Below are positions 32,149 through 44,591 of a DNA stretch of 64,000 bases, in pieces. The notes under the pieces were generated by a model. It was not told where the DNA came from. It ran no database searches and saw only the letters and a program-made list of their open reading frames with translations. The DNA comes from Oreohelix idahoensis (taxonomy: Eukaryota; Mollusca; Gastropoda; Stylommatophora; Oreohelicidae): the NCBI GenBank assembly GCA_024509875.1, contig JAMPIV010005018.1:434001-498000 (forward strand). The letters run 5' to 3'. The stretch's first letter is position 1. Each line of letters begins with the position of its first letter. The position numbers and the translations under genes are program-made.

Positions 32149-32377
32149 GGGGAAACAACTGATGGTTTAAACTAGGGCAGTTAGGCATAAGCAAGTAAGA
32201 TAAAGGGCAAGAAGTTTGTCTGAGGAAGGTGCGCATAAAACCGCCCAGAAGAAGGCCAGATCAGTGAATAGAGTTCACAATGCACGCTCCTAGGGGCAGT
32301 TGAGAAAAGAGTTAGACAGGCAGGTTGCACGAACCTAGATAACGGTTGTGCAAGGTGAACCCGCCATGTGGACAGAC
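32149..32377 (+). repeat. H 5' LTR, second piece
   Basis: Aligns with 57067-57300 (AACTGATGGTTTAAACTAGG, TTAGACAGGCAGGT, CGAACCTAGATAACGGTTGT). It ends at the CAGAC duplication that flanks element R (32373-32377 and 40449-40453). Confidence 0.88.
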
Positions 32378-34965
32378 AATGACGATGAAACTCAGCTATC
32401 CCTGAAATTGTTTGATGATATGGTAGAACCCTCGTATAACATCAGTACCCCTGAATATTGCTGTAATTTTATTGTCAACGGGAATTCTTCCACCTGGACT
32501 CATTAGCATGCACAATAGAAAACGTGGAACACCACCTGGGCTCATTACTATGCAGCATTTCCACGTGGATTTTCAACACGTTTGCTAATTAATATGTAGA
32601 CAGTTTATTTTCTGTGCATTCTGGACATTGCTTTGTCTAAAGGGGAGGTAAAGTCACGCCTACTGAAACCTCTAGAGTGATCATAAGCAAGCATTTCGCT
32701 ACACCTTTCTTTCATACCTGCCTTAAAGGCATTGCCTAAATCAAACGAAGGAAGCGGCATGATCTGAGACGATGACGATCTCAGAACGGACGATGAAGTT
32801 TCCTGCTGCTAGGTAACACGGCAGTGTGAACCAGAGGAGAGCGCTGGAATTGCTCGAAAGATGGAACGAACTGGAAAGACGAAGCGGCCAGAGAATTGAA
32901 TAATCATGGGGACAAGGTGGCGTAGAATCTCGAATTTTCCCTGAGTTCTTAAAAAGTGTGAAATTCTAACATGCCCCTTCGATCTTTCATTCCATTTTAT
33001 ATATATAGAGACCTCCGAAAAATGCATTTTATCATTTGTTTGCCAGAGATTTTCAACACACTAGCTTATAGTTAAATCCTGCTAGAATTCCGTCTGGATT
33101 TTTTGGCTATATTGGAGTGTAGTTGTTCTGTGCTAAAACGGTATAATATATTTGTTTCAAGTGATCAGTGGTCTATTTTATTCATTTTTATTTCACTGGA
33201 TTTTGTGTTAATTTAAATCTATTAAATTAAAACCTATGTCAAAAATTCCAGTTGTAAATTTAATGATATATATATTATATTACTTCCAAAGATAATAGAT
33301 GCTTAAATGCTTAAATTAACTTTTAAAGTCGCGAAGGAATTTTTAACTAACTAATTGAGTTAAGTTCTATATATATGTGTGTTTTAACCATTAAACTCGC
33401 GAAGTGTTTTCTTAAATATATAATTAAATACGCTAGTGTAGATTATAGTCTTAACGGGAAATTTATCACGCTTTAGAATGTTATTTGAATTTTCGGTATG
33501 AATTCCATGTTTTCTATCTTTCATATAGGGTGATCATAACCGTTGCGTCCCAGCAATAAATTGTATAGAGTCCTACAGACTCGGTTCTTAAACCCTCCAG
33601 AATTTGATGAGACTGTTTAAAATTTAATCTTGTGGCGATCCTCTGTTGGGATTCCGCTATCTAATTTTTTTGCCAGAAAGAAAGCAAACCCAAGAACAAT
33701 TTAACACCCTCATCAATTAAATTAAAATTAACTGGAGTAGAACATTGCCAGAGCTATATTTATATTTTTATTTCTGCTCTACTGTGGAAAAGAGTATATG
33801 TTTTCCTGAACACTGACAGTTGATATTTTTTTCTCACTGGATTTTAAACCTCGAAGAAAAACATCCCTCTCTAGTCAGGTTTGTCATCACACTAGAGAAG
33901 TTGTTCTACCACCAGCGGTGAAAATACATGAGACCACACCAGCTCACCCCCCTATCTGTGACTGTGCCATCCCTAGAAACTTTATATAAAACCAACAGAA
34001 ACACTAATGCTTCATCGTCCAGCGATTACGAGACTATTTGCTACAAGCCAAACTCGCTAATCTGGGGCTGGAATTCGAAGAAAAAGACCATTCCATTTGT
34101 CGAGTGTTTAAGTGCGGTTGTAAATTTTTCTATGGAGTGCCAGATTCCACGATCGGTAAGTGTGTGTGTGTGAAACTGAGTGTTGGCCATCACAAGTGTG
34201 CATGAATGAATGAGATTTATTTTGTAAACCTTATAATTGGTTCTACCTGGTAATAATTTTTTTACCGTATTCATTGTATTTGTTCTCTTAAGTGGGAGTT
34301 TCTTAACTTTGGTCATTTTCCCCTCCCTTAACTCTACTTAGTCAAGGGAAAACATTGTTGCGAAAATAATAGGGCCTGTTTCCTACCCCCATACTTAATA
34401 TTGTAACACTTCTTATCAGAGTAATAAATTTACTGTTGGGTTAAGTTATCTATCTCTGAATAACCACCTGTCGTTTTGACTGGGTTTTTTTTTTGTCTTA
34501 CAAGAGGGAAGGACAAATTGGGTACTACCCCTCCCCCCTCCCCTTTGCTATTTGTATTTTATGTACTATGATTTTTGCCTGTAACATAATAACTTGTGAT
34601 TTTAATTTCTAATGATAAATAAACATCATAAAACTTTAGTACTGTGTTGGAAGACCCAAGCCTAAATTACCCATATTTGTTTATCATAGTTTGTATTCAC
34701 GTGACGTCGGCATGTTTGAAGCACCAAATTGGTGTGAGTACATGAGTGTCTGGTAACTGGCAAGAATTGTTTTGGCCAGGAGAGATTAAGGAGTAGATTG
34801 AGGAAAAAGATTGTCGTAAAAGAGGCTGTCCTTTACTCTTTCCAGCACTTTCGTGAATTTACTACCTATTTCTAAACCCTTATTATCACAGAGCCTTCAC
34901 CATCATTCTTCACTCAATACGGGACCACTATTTCTAAGCACTGTCCTCAAAAAAAATTTACGACA
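32378..34965 (+). repeat. R 5' LTR
   Basis: About 2.59 kb, non-coding, and aligned along its length with 36181-40448 (for example GGCAGTGTGAACCAGAGGAG against CAGCAGTGTGAACCAGAGGA). The copies differ at scattered sites and by the insertions in the 3' LTR, so R is not very recent. Confidence 0.9.
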
Positions 34966-34970
34966 ATAAA

Positions 34971-35009
34971 TGGGGGCTCGTCCGGGATTTGAACCCGGGA
35001 CCTCTCGCA
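34971..35009 (+). other. Extended primer-binding site: 39 nt complementary to tRNA-Pro
   Basis: The site lies 5 bases after the LTR end. Its reverse complement reads TGCGAGAGGTCCCGGGTTCA then AATCCCGGACGAGCCCCCA. This is the 3' half of a eukaryotic tRNA-Pro: anticodon-stem 3' strand, variable loop, T arm, acceptor strand and CCA. Normal primer sites use about 18 nt. The match ends at the position corresponding to base 38 of the tRNA and is followed at once by RT coding sequence. Confidence 0.9.
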
Positions 35010-36146
35010 GACTGTTTTTGAGTTGTTCACCAAGCTTAGCATAGCAAGAATTTTCTCCAAGATTGACCTCAGTAAAGGTTACTATCAAATACCAGTCAAG
35101 GATGAAGTTAAAACTTTGTTAGCTTTCAGCACTAGTGAAGGACATTACACATTTAATGTGATGCTGTTCGGATTGCATAACGCACCAGGAGTGTTTACCA
35201 GGATGATGAGGAAGCTTCTAGAACCTTTGCAAAGTCCCCATATCCATAATTTCATGGATGACATATTAATTGCATCGGAGACCTATGACGAACATATTGC
35301 TACGGTTGCTATGCTCCTCAGGAGACTACAAGAAACTGGTCTCACAGCCAGACCTAGCAAATGTCTCATCGGGTTTGAAAAGCTAGATTTCCTGGGACAC
35401 ACAATTTCTCACGGCTGCATGTGGTCTGTTAAGAAGAACTTGGAGAAAATAGTGGCAGCAAAAGGCCGCGAATGAAGAACGACATCCGTTCCTTTTTATC
35501 ACTATGTGCATATTATCAAAAATACATCCAGAATTTCATCGGACTTACGGCACCTCTGACTGACCTCACAAACAAAGGTTGTCCTGATAAGGTTATCTGG
35601 GATTAAAAGTGCGAACACGCGTACATCACTTTAAAAGGACAGTTGTCTGCATACCCCATTTTGAGGCTACCTGACCTCAAGAAACCTTTTATATTGCGAG
35701 TCGACGCGTCAGGTCAGGGCATCGGGTCAACGTTGCTGCAAGCCGAGGACAGTAACCCGAATATGCTATTCCCAGTTGCGTATGGCAGACGGAAATTAAA
35801 TAAGGCTGAACGTAACTACAGCATAGTTGAAAGAGAATGTCTCGCTCTGATTGACAGCATCAGACGCCATCATGTGTTTCTCTATGTGACATCTTTCACG
35901 GTGCAAACAGACCACGCTGCATTAGCTTTTCTTGGTGCCAATAGAGAATTTAACGCAAGGATCATGTGTTGGGCCCTCCTTTTAAGCGTTTACTCCTTCA
36001 AAGTGGAATACATTCCGGGAAAACAGAATGTTGGGGCTGATTTCATGAGTAGAAACTGGACTACGGAGAAAGAGGACGAAACCGAAGATACCAATCATCC
36101 AAAAGCTACCAATCAGGGCAGCTTCATTGTCATAAATCAAACATGA
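35010..36146 (+). pseudogene. R reverse transcriptase (partial) and RNase H
   Basis: RT begins in mid-domain (FTKLSIARIFSKIDLSKGYY, containing motif A) and includes AFSTSEGHYTFNVMLFGLHN, NFMDDILIASETYDEH (catalytic FMDD) and KLDFLGHTISHG. Frame breaks occur near 35470 and at a stop near 35606. RNase H follows (FILRVDASGQGIGSTLLQAE, YSIVERECLALID, VQTDHAALAF, VEYIPGKQNVGADFMSRNW) and ends at 36144. The sequence closely resembles the RT/RNase H of element G. The N-terminal RT third is absent because of the deletion at the PBS. Confidence 0.9.
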
Positions 36147-37082
36147 AAAGATGTTTTCATGTCTCAAAAGAGGGGACGATAATAACGATGAAACTCAGCT
36201 GTCCCTGAAATTGTTTGATGATATGGTAGAACCCTCGTATAACGTCAGTACCCCTGAATATTGCTGTAATGTTATCGTCAACGGGAATTCTTCCACCTGG
36301 ACTCATTAGCATGCACAATAGAAAATGGGGAACACCACCTGGGCTCATTACTATGCAGCATTTCCACGTGAATTTTCAACACGTTTGCTAATTAATATGT
36401 AGACAGTTTATCTTCTGTGCATTCTGGACATTGCTTTGTTTAAAGGGGAGGTAAAGCCACGCCTACTGAAACCTCTAGAGCGATCATAAGCAAGCATTTC
36501 GCTACACCTTTCTTTCGTACCTGCCTTAAAGGTGTTGCCTAAATCAAACGAAGGAAGCGGCACGATCTGAGACGATGACGATCTCAGAACGGACGATGAA
36601 GTTTCCTGCTGCTAGGTAACACAGCAGTGTGAACCAGAGGAGAGCGCTAGAATCGCTCGAAAGACGGAACGAACGGGAAAGACGAAGCGGCCAGAGAATT
36701 GAATAATCACGGGGACGAGGCGGAGTAGAATCTCGAATTTTCCCTGAGTTCTTAAAAAGTGTGAAATTCTAACATGCCCCGTCGATCTTTCATTCCATTT
36801 TATATATATAGAGACCTATGAAAAATGCATTTTATCATTTGTTTGCCAGAGATTTTCAACACACTAGTTTATAGTTAAATCCTGCTAGAATTCCGTCTGG
36901 ATTTTTGGCTAGATTGGAGTGTAGTTATTCTGTGCTAAAACGGTATAATATATTTGTTTCAAGTAATCAGTGGTCTAGTTCATTCATTTTTATTTCACTG
37001 GATTTTGTGTTAATTTAAATCTATTAAATTAAAACCTATGTCAAAAGTTCCAGTTGTAAATTTAATGATATATATATATATT

Positions 37083-37297
37083 ATGCCCAATGGGCTGATG
37101 ACCCGTTGGCTTGTCACACCAATTACGGAAACAACGGCAGATGGATCTATTTGTTGTTGCCCTAAAGACGCCGCTAGGCGTGATGGGAAACTACAACAGA
37201 GAAAATCAATCTGCTGTTGCCCTTAAGACGCCACAAGGCGTGATGGCCTCTGACTGCTTGGTCGGTCTTTGGCTAAGGACGGAAGAAGAAGAAGAAG
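37083..37297 (+). mobile_element. SINE with a LINE-A-like 3' tail
   Basis: Inserted in the GATATATATATTA region of the R LTR; the flanks repeat GATATATA..TTA. Its last ~80 bases (CTGCTGTTGCCCTTAAGACG, CGTGATGGCCTCTGACTGC, GGACGGAAGAAGAAG) resemble the 3' end of LINE-A at 7500-7570 and 46450-46520. An internal partial duplication of the GTTGCCCTAAAGACGCC part is present. Either a SINE sharing the LINE-A tail or a very short LINE-A copy is possible. Confidence 0.7.
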
Positions 37298-37394
37298 ATA
37301 TATATTATATTACTTCCAAAGATAATAGATGCTTAAATGCTTAAATTAACTTTTAAAGTCGTGAAGGAATTTTTAACTAACTAATTGAGTTAAG

Positions 37395-37536
<142 letters not shown>

Positions 37537-38032
37537 TTTAACCATTAAACTCGCGAAGTGTTTTCTTAAATATATAATTAAATACGCGAGTATAGATTAT
37601 AGTCTTAACGGGAAATTTATCGCGCTTTAGAATGTTATTTGATTTTTTGGTATGAATTACATGTTTTCTATCTTTCATATAGGGTGATCATAACCGTTGC
37701 GTCCCACCAGTAAATTGTATAGAGTCCTACAGACTCGGTTCTTAAACCCTCCAGAATTTGATGAGACTGTTTAAAATTTATTTTTGTGGCGATCCTCTGT
37801 TGGGATTCCGCTATCTAAATTTTTTGCCAGAAAGAAAGCAAACCCGAGTACAATTTAACACCCTCATCAATTAAATTAAAATTAACTGGAGAAGAACATT
37901 GCCAGAGCTATATTTATATTTTTATTTCTGCTCCACTGTGGAAAAGAGTATATGTTTTCCTGAACACTGACAGTTGATAATTTTTTCTCACTGGATTTTA
38001 AACCTCGAAGAAAAACATCCCTCACTGGTCAG

Positions 38033-39351
38033 TGTAGAAAGCTCGTTTATGCTGGCCAGTACTGTAACACGTCATAAGTCAGACCCAGTTTGTAGAGATG
38101 TAATGTTGATATGCAAACTTTCTTATTACATACGCCACACAGGCTAATCACTGTAGAGGTAGAAGTTTGGCTACTACTGTAGAAGTGTAGGTGGTTATTG
38201 GATAATACCATGCCGTTCATACCACACTCAGAAGTCATGAAGCGTAGATAACGACTGTAGACGTTTCAGACAATTTATTATAGGCAACAGTAACATATGC
38301 TTCATCGGACGATTACACTGTCATGTAAGCACATATAATCATGTAGATAGCATCAATTCATAATATTCGACATCATGGAGACTTTGCATGTAAACCTTGG
38401 CTGCAACAAATAAGCCGCACAACTGGCACGCTTTAAATGATTACTGTTCTTGGTTCCTCCTGACCAAGCAGGTCATGTAGATCTAAGCTACAAAATCAGC
38501 CGCACGAAAGGCGGGATATTTCAAAATATCTAAACTCAGTCTCTTCCATGTAAAATCTCTCCGTACTCGGAGAAAGCCACCTTAGCAATTAAGTTCTTGA
38601 CTACACATGAGCCGTACAAGCAGCGAGGTTTTCAAAATGGCTAACATCAGTCTCTTCTATTTAATATATCTCCTCACTCGGAGAAAGCCATCTTAATAAT
38701 GTTCTTGTCTTCTCGTGACCAGACAGGTCATGTAGATCTAAGCTACAAAGGAATAAGCCGTACAAGTGGCAAGGTTTTCAACAATGGCTAACACCAGTCT
38801 CCTCTACTCAGTACATCTCCTAACTCAGAGAAAGCCATCTTAATAACGTTCTTGACTACAAGATAAGATTCAAAGGTCTCTTTACCTGACTGCCGTCAGA
38901 AATAAATCACAACACATTTTTCACTTCCATGGCTATACAGACACAAGCCAGAATTATAACAGGGGGAAAACTTAAATAACTTTTAACACCTAAAATGCTC
39001 CATTCCCCAAAAATATAGACAGAGACGAGTGCTGACTTCTTGTCAGCCCGAAGAATTCACATCGACTCCCGGAAGATCAGTCTTCAATTCTCTGCGCAAG
39101 TTCTTCGTGCTTGCGTAAGCCCTAAATAGAGCTAGACACGGAACAATCCAGACCTTTCCATGATAACAGAGCAAAACCGCTCTATATATGGCCAGCTGTA
39201 TGATCAATATCCTAATATAGACATACAGAATAATGGACATTGTCCAGACAAGGAAGATAACAGATAAATCTCACCCTGAACTAAAAAGTATATAATTAAT
39301 GGTTTCCCTTAGACCACAAAATAAAAAGTACATATATTCCTATCTGTAACA
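38033..39351. mobile_element. Solo LTR, 1,319 bp, in the R 3' LTR
   Basis: Starts TGTAGAAAGC and ends TCTGTAACA (TG...CA). It is flanked by the 5-bp duplication GTCAG at 38028-38032 and 39352-39356, and the 5' LTR of R is uninterrupted at the matching site. It contains three diverged copies of a 110-140-bp unit (AGTCTCTTC..., CTCGGAGAAAGCCA..., TTCTTGACTAC...) at about 38540-38880. No coding is seen. Its full-length source is not in the window. Confidence 0.9.
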
Positions 39352-40448
39352 GTCAGGTGTGTCATCACGCTAGAGAAGTTGTTCTACCACCAGCGGTGAA
39401 AATACATGAGACCATACCAGCTCACCCTCTATCTGTGACTGTGCCATCCCCTAGAAACTTTATATAAAACCAACAGAAACACTAATGCTTCATCGTCCAG
39501 CGATTACGAGACTATTTGCTACAAGCCAAACTCGCTAATCTGGGGCTGGAATTCGAAGAAAAAAAGACTATTCCATTTGTCGAGTGTTTAAGTGCGGTTG
39601 TAAACTTTTCTATGGAGTGCCAGTTTCCACGATCGGTAAGTGTGTGTGTAAAACTGAGTGTTAGCCATCCCGAGCGTGCATGATTGAATGAGATTTATTT
39701 TGTAAACCTTATAATTGGTTCTACCTGGTAATAATTTTCTACCATAATCATTGTATTTGTTCTCTTAAGTGGGAGTTTCTTAACTTTGGTCATTTTCCCC
39801 TCCCTTAACTCTACTTAGTCAAGAGGAAACATTGTTTGCGAAAATAATAGGACCTGTTTCCTACCCCCATACTTAATATTGTAACACTTCTTATCAGAGT
39901 AATAAATTTACTTTTGGGTTAAGTTATCTATCTCTGAATAACCACCTGTCATTTTGACTGGGGTTTTTTTTTGTCTTACAAGAGGGAAGGGCAAATTGGG
40001 TACTACCCCTTCCCCCCCCCTCCCCTTTGCTATTTGTATTTTATGTACTATGATTTTTGCCTGTAACATAATAACTGTTGTGATTTTAATTTCTAATGAT
40101 AAATAAACATCATAAAACTTTAGTACTGTGTTGGAAGACCCAAGCCTAAATTACCCATATTTGTTTACCATAGTTTGTATTCACGTGACGTCGGCATGTT
40201 TGAAGCACCAAATTGGTGTGAGTACATGAGTGTCTGGTAACTGGCAAGAATTGTTTTGGCCAGGAGAGATTAAGGAGTAGATTGAGGAAAAAGATTGTCG
40301 TAAAAGAGGCTGTCCTTTACACTTTCTAGCACTTTCGTGAATCTACTACCTACTTCTAAACCCTTATTATCACAGAGCCTTCACCATTATTCTTCACTCA
40401 ATACGGGACCACTATTTCTAAGCACTATCTTCAAAGAAATTTACGACA

Positions 40449-40990
40449 CAGACATATGCTTGCTCATCGAAGTTTGCTAACTCGATGATCTGTGGTGGAC
40501 AGACTCAGCGGCATCATACAATAGAAGATAATAACTACAATAAGCAGACAAGCAAAGAACGAATGTATGAAGGAAGTTCGTTACCAGGACAACTGATCAT
40601 CTTGATGAGGTATGTAGAGATTCGATAGCTAAGAAGTTGAGTGGGTCGGCCTTGTGAGGCCAGTGATAGATAGAATTCAGGAAAAGTATTCATCCCCGGA
40701 GATGCCCGATATCAACAATCAATAACCTGAACGTTATACGAATATATATATAGACGATATTAGTCAAAGAAGTCATAAATATTGAATCCGATAGTATTAT
40801 CAACGAGAGCGTTAGAAAGAAAGCTCAGCAGTCATAATCAAGTAGACTTTGTATTCAATGAAATTGTTCTGCAAGACCAAGTGTGATGGTCGATATGCTA
40901 TATGACAACCAATGTACATTTTGTAAATAAACTGGGTTTCGACTAGACCAGGAATTAGTCATCTCCATACAGAGTTACGTACACACACAT
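40449..40990 (+). repeat. H 5' LTR, third piece
   Basis: Aligns with 57290-57830 (GCTTGCTCATCGAAGTTTGC, GGTGGACAGACTCAGCGGCA, AACGAGAGCGTTAGAAAGAA). It contains TGTAAATAAACTGGG, a possible polyadenylation signal region. Confidence 0.88.
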
Positions 40991-40993
40991 GAA

Positions 40994-41215
40994 ACGTTTT
41001 GGCGCCGGGACCAACTTCAGCAACCACGGTCGACAGAGAATAACACAGACAGAAGCCACACACACGGATACGTTTTGGCGCCGTAACAGACTTCAGCAAC
41101 CACGGTCGACAGAGAATAACACAGACAGAAGACACCATAATACGTTTCGGATCCGTGACAGACTTCAGCAACTACGGACGGCAGAGTACATCTCAGACAA
41201 TAGTCATATTTACAT
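40994..41215 (+). repeat. Triplicated primer-binding region of H
   Basis: Three tandem units of 72-76 bases begin at 40994, 41070 and 41142, with ACGTTTTGGCGCCGGGACC, ACGTTTTGGCGCCGTAACAG and ACGTTTCGGATCCGTGACAG. Each continues with GACTTCAGCAAC or a close variant. The TGGCGCCG block directly after the LTR is where a primer-binding site is expected. I could not assign the tRNA. Confidence 0.85.
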
Positions 41216-41484
41216 TTCGATAACATACGAAAAAGCAGAGTGGCAACAGCGAAAATTGTAAACAGAAAAAGTGAACAGTATCGGAACTAGTCAGTCAGAA
41301 ACGCCAGCTCGGAAACCAAGTCAGAATCTTTTTATTCAAACCTACTTGCACGAGAAAAAGTCACCACAACAAGGCAAGGTTGACATTCGCTGTCTGGTAA
41401 CGCCAACTCGGAAACCAAATTGAAATTATTCCTTCAAACCTTCCAGCACGGGAACGAGTCATCACAACAAACGCAAGTTTACAT

Positions 41485-41659
41485 CGTCCAATAAAGTAGT
41501 TTTACGATAGTTCATACAGCGTCCAATAAAGTAGTTTTACGATAGTTCATACATCGTCCAATAAAGTAGTTTTACGATAGTTCATACAGCGTCCAATAAA
41601 GTAGTTTTACGATAGTTCATACATCGTCCAATAAAGTAGTTTTACGATAGTTCAAACAT
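41485..41659. repeat. 35-bp tandem repeat, five copies, in the H leader
   Basis: The unit starts CGTCCAATAAAGTAGTTTTA and continues CGATAGTTCATACA(G/T). The spacing is exactly 35 bases. From 41660 to 42102 there is leader sequence ending TATTTTCAGATTT before the gag ATG; the TTTTCAG could be a splice acceptor. Confidence 0.95.
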
Positions 41660-42102
41660 CGCACTAGAGTAACCGATTCACAGAAATCAGCTAGTGTGTA
41701 GCAAATAATAATGTGCGTAGTCCAGATTGTGCGATAGATACGAATAGCTAAAAATAATACAGTAGCATTTAAACAAAAACAAAAAAAGTCGGTCGCGCGC
41801 GCAAAAGTGGGACAAACGAGTACCCGGTACTCCAACGCAGACGTCTTAATTAATTAATTTAATTAGACATATAAGAATCTTATTGTTATTATTACTTTAA
41901 TTGTTGCTATTATTGCTATCCCGAGTATTAGACTATTATTAGTAATATTGGATTTAAACAGTGTATGCATACAATTGTGTTTTATTTCATAACCATAACA
42001 TTGACTTTCAGGAAACCCAAAACTAATAGAAACATTTCCTTTGATTTTCAGGTACAAGTTAGTTTAAGTTAGCATTAGAAATAAGTGACTATTTTCAGAT
42101 TT

Positions 42103-42188
42103 ATGATGGCGCAGAACGAAGAGATACTTCATAACATGCAAGAGGGTCAGACGTTCGCCCTCGCAAAGGCGATTAGTGACACACTAGC
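42103..42188 (+). pseudogene. H gag, start (interrupted by element G)
   Basis: The frame opens with ATGATGGCGCAG and runs MMAQNEEILHNMQEG, then AKAISDTLA, where element G begins. The CTAGC duplication (42184-42188 and 52847-52851) lies at the join, and the same frame continues at 52852. Confidence 0.8.
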
Positions 42189-44519
42189 TGTGGTGGGTTT
42201 GATGTTAATACAGTTTGTTGTTAAGAAATCTTAGTGTACTGAATGAGGTCAGCTGTGAAGGTCCCTGAATATAATAAATATTAGAGTAAATTTCCAGGGC
42301 ACCTTTCTACTACCACCACTATGATCTCATTTAGACTTATTCTAGATAGAATGTAAGATGACTACGTTTGGTGTCTAGGGTTATGAAATTTTAGTGTAAG
42401 GTTGCATTAACCCACTAAACATATAAACAATTACACAAATTATTGTATTATCTAATACAACACAACAGTACCACAACGATCACATACGAACTACACTTTA
42501 AAAGACTATCTTTAGTAAGTCAGTGGTTGAAAGTTAAGGTTTTTCAATTTATTGTCCTGAATCTGATTTATTTGGAATCAGGACTGACAATCAAACGTGA
42601 AATCATAGAAATTAATTACATCAATCAATTTACACAACGGGTCTTATGACCATAATACACAAATTATTATATAAGGGTGTAGTTGTATTGTTTAACTGAG
42701 GTGACTTCTAGTATACACTGGTTGATTGTTTACTATCATCATCTCTGCATGTTGTTTGTAAGTTGTTTATGGACACTGATGGAATGTTTATATCACTATT
42801 CTCAGTCTCTTATTTTAATATAATGTTAGTTGAGCGATCAGGTGCCGAAACATGCACCTATCTTTGTAATATGATGTAGGAATCTTCCTGCACTTCGCTG
42901 AACGACAACCTTCAGCTCCCACTTCTTCAAGAATGATGGTGGTTTACAGTTGTCTCTGAAAAAGGCAAGACTGTGGCATGAATATATCGGCCCACTGTAG
43001 TCTGGCACCAGTTATTGACAGCCACCAAAACCCTCTGAAATCAGAAGGATATGCCTCCTTCGTAATCAACAGCCTACACTAATATTCAACAACCAGTACA
43101 GGCACATTACAAACAAACATGTAAGATCAGCTCTTTACGACAATCCCTTTCACCAGTTTCTTTTGTTGTGACCAGGTATACCAGTATTCCTCTCCCCTAA
43201 TAGTTACAACGCCTCTGCAATTCCAGCAATAATCTGTTGTCCATACAATAGGATAGGTATTATGCTCCTGATGATAATCCTATATAATTTAGTTGGTCTA
43301 CACCTCTCTGATAGTCTTTCATATGCTGGATCAATCTCTAGACTCTGTTTTGAGTCTGCCCTAGACTCACTTACTTACAGTCGTATGTTAGTATCTCACA
43401 TTCAAATTTTATTTTAAATAAAATGTTAAGAAAATCAATCTTACCACAGATGCAAGGAAATAACACAAATACGATGACTAGGCAATATGGCACATTTTCG
43501 ATCTGCCCTATGTCCAGTCTTTTCCTATGTTAGAAAATTCTCCGCCTGCTCTCATCGATCTTGCTTTGCACAAAATTTATTTGAAATGGCAGTGAACAGT
43601 CCCCGTTTCGTACCAGTATCTACTGCTTTGTCCAATGGGACCATGTTTACATTTATTTTTGAATCTATCGTTTCAAATAACAACTCCCAATATGTTTCCA
43701 AGGCAAATATATTTTTAGTTTTAGGTCAACCAATCATACTTCGCCTTCCTTTAAAATCCACCCAATCAAATATCCCGTACCTTTTAACCTCATTTACCCA
43801 AAGTCGTTTTTTCAAAACATGCCATAAAAAATTATAAACAGGCATGATCTTTACTTGACAGTCTGGTCGGATCCACTATAGTATTATGGCTATAATTAGT
43901 TAATTAATGGACTATTTGCGTAACTATTTCCATATTCTTTGTCAGCAAGTCCTACGGTACACGAATATACAATTTATATGGGACTAGTTGGCTTGGTTCA
44001 GAAGTACACAGGTTTTTTTTTTCTAAGTTAGTGTTTTTTTATTTTTAGTCTACTACACGTTCAATTCTTTTCCATGTGCTGTCTTCTCTATTTACGTGAT
44101 AATTATGTCCTTTGAAATAATAGCTAAGGTTGTTTTTGTGACACGAGTTGTCTACATGTTCTAACTTTTTCCTCGTATTTTGGGGAAACCCCTAAGGCAA
44201 GGCTTGCCCCTGTGGCTAGTATTGGCTTTTAGTTTAAAATCAATGTGAAACGAATTAGCATTTCATCTATCCTTTCCCCTCCTCGTTCCACAATGCGTTT
44301 TTAGGCACAATTTTCTTAGAACTAGGAAAAGTGATTATGTCAAGGACGAATTTGAAAAATTTGGGTACCGTTTTGTTCGGCTATTCGTTAGCAAATAATC
44401 TGAAGGCGTAGGCGATACCAACAGTTCTAGCAGAAAATTCTTTTATACTTTCTTATTTTGCCGTTATGCCCTATATTGTTATATATTAATTTAGATATTG
44501 TATTTAGAAATTTACTACA
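42189..44519 (-). repeat. G 3' LTR (left in the window), 2,331 bp
   Basis: Begins TGTGGTGGGTTTGATG and ends AATTTACTACA as read on the plus strand. It differs from the right LTR by only scattered substitutions and small indels. A plus-strand ORF of 116 residues at 43487-43837 is antisense to the element and recurs in the right LTR; it matches no family I know. Confidence 0.95.
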
Positions 44520-44536
44520 CATGTCCCCCCTTTAGA
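44520..44536 (-). promoter_or_regulatory. Polypurine tract of element G
   Basis: The minus strand reads TAAAGGGGGGACATG immediately before the LTR, where plus-strand DNA synthesis is primed in LTR retrotransposons. The position confirms the minus orientation. Confidence 0.8.
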
Positions 44537-44591
44537 ACAGACGATCATATGTCAGTTCCTATTTCTAAATACACATAGATGAATTTACTAT

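Noticed and set aside
34971..35009. Possible tRNA-Pro gene
   Set aside because: Only the 3' half is present, complementary to the plus strand at the primer-binding position of an LTR element; there is no 5' half or A box.
40739..40980. Separate transposon end in the TGTAAATAAACTGGG region
   Set aside because: The same text occurs in the 3' LTR of element H, so it is part of that LTR.
42189..44519. Host gene in the 2.3-kb non-coding block
   Set aside because: The block recurs almost identically at 50518-52846 and has TG...CA ends with a 5-bp duplication, so it is an LTR.
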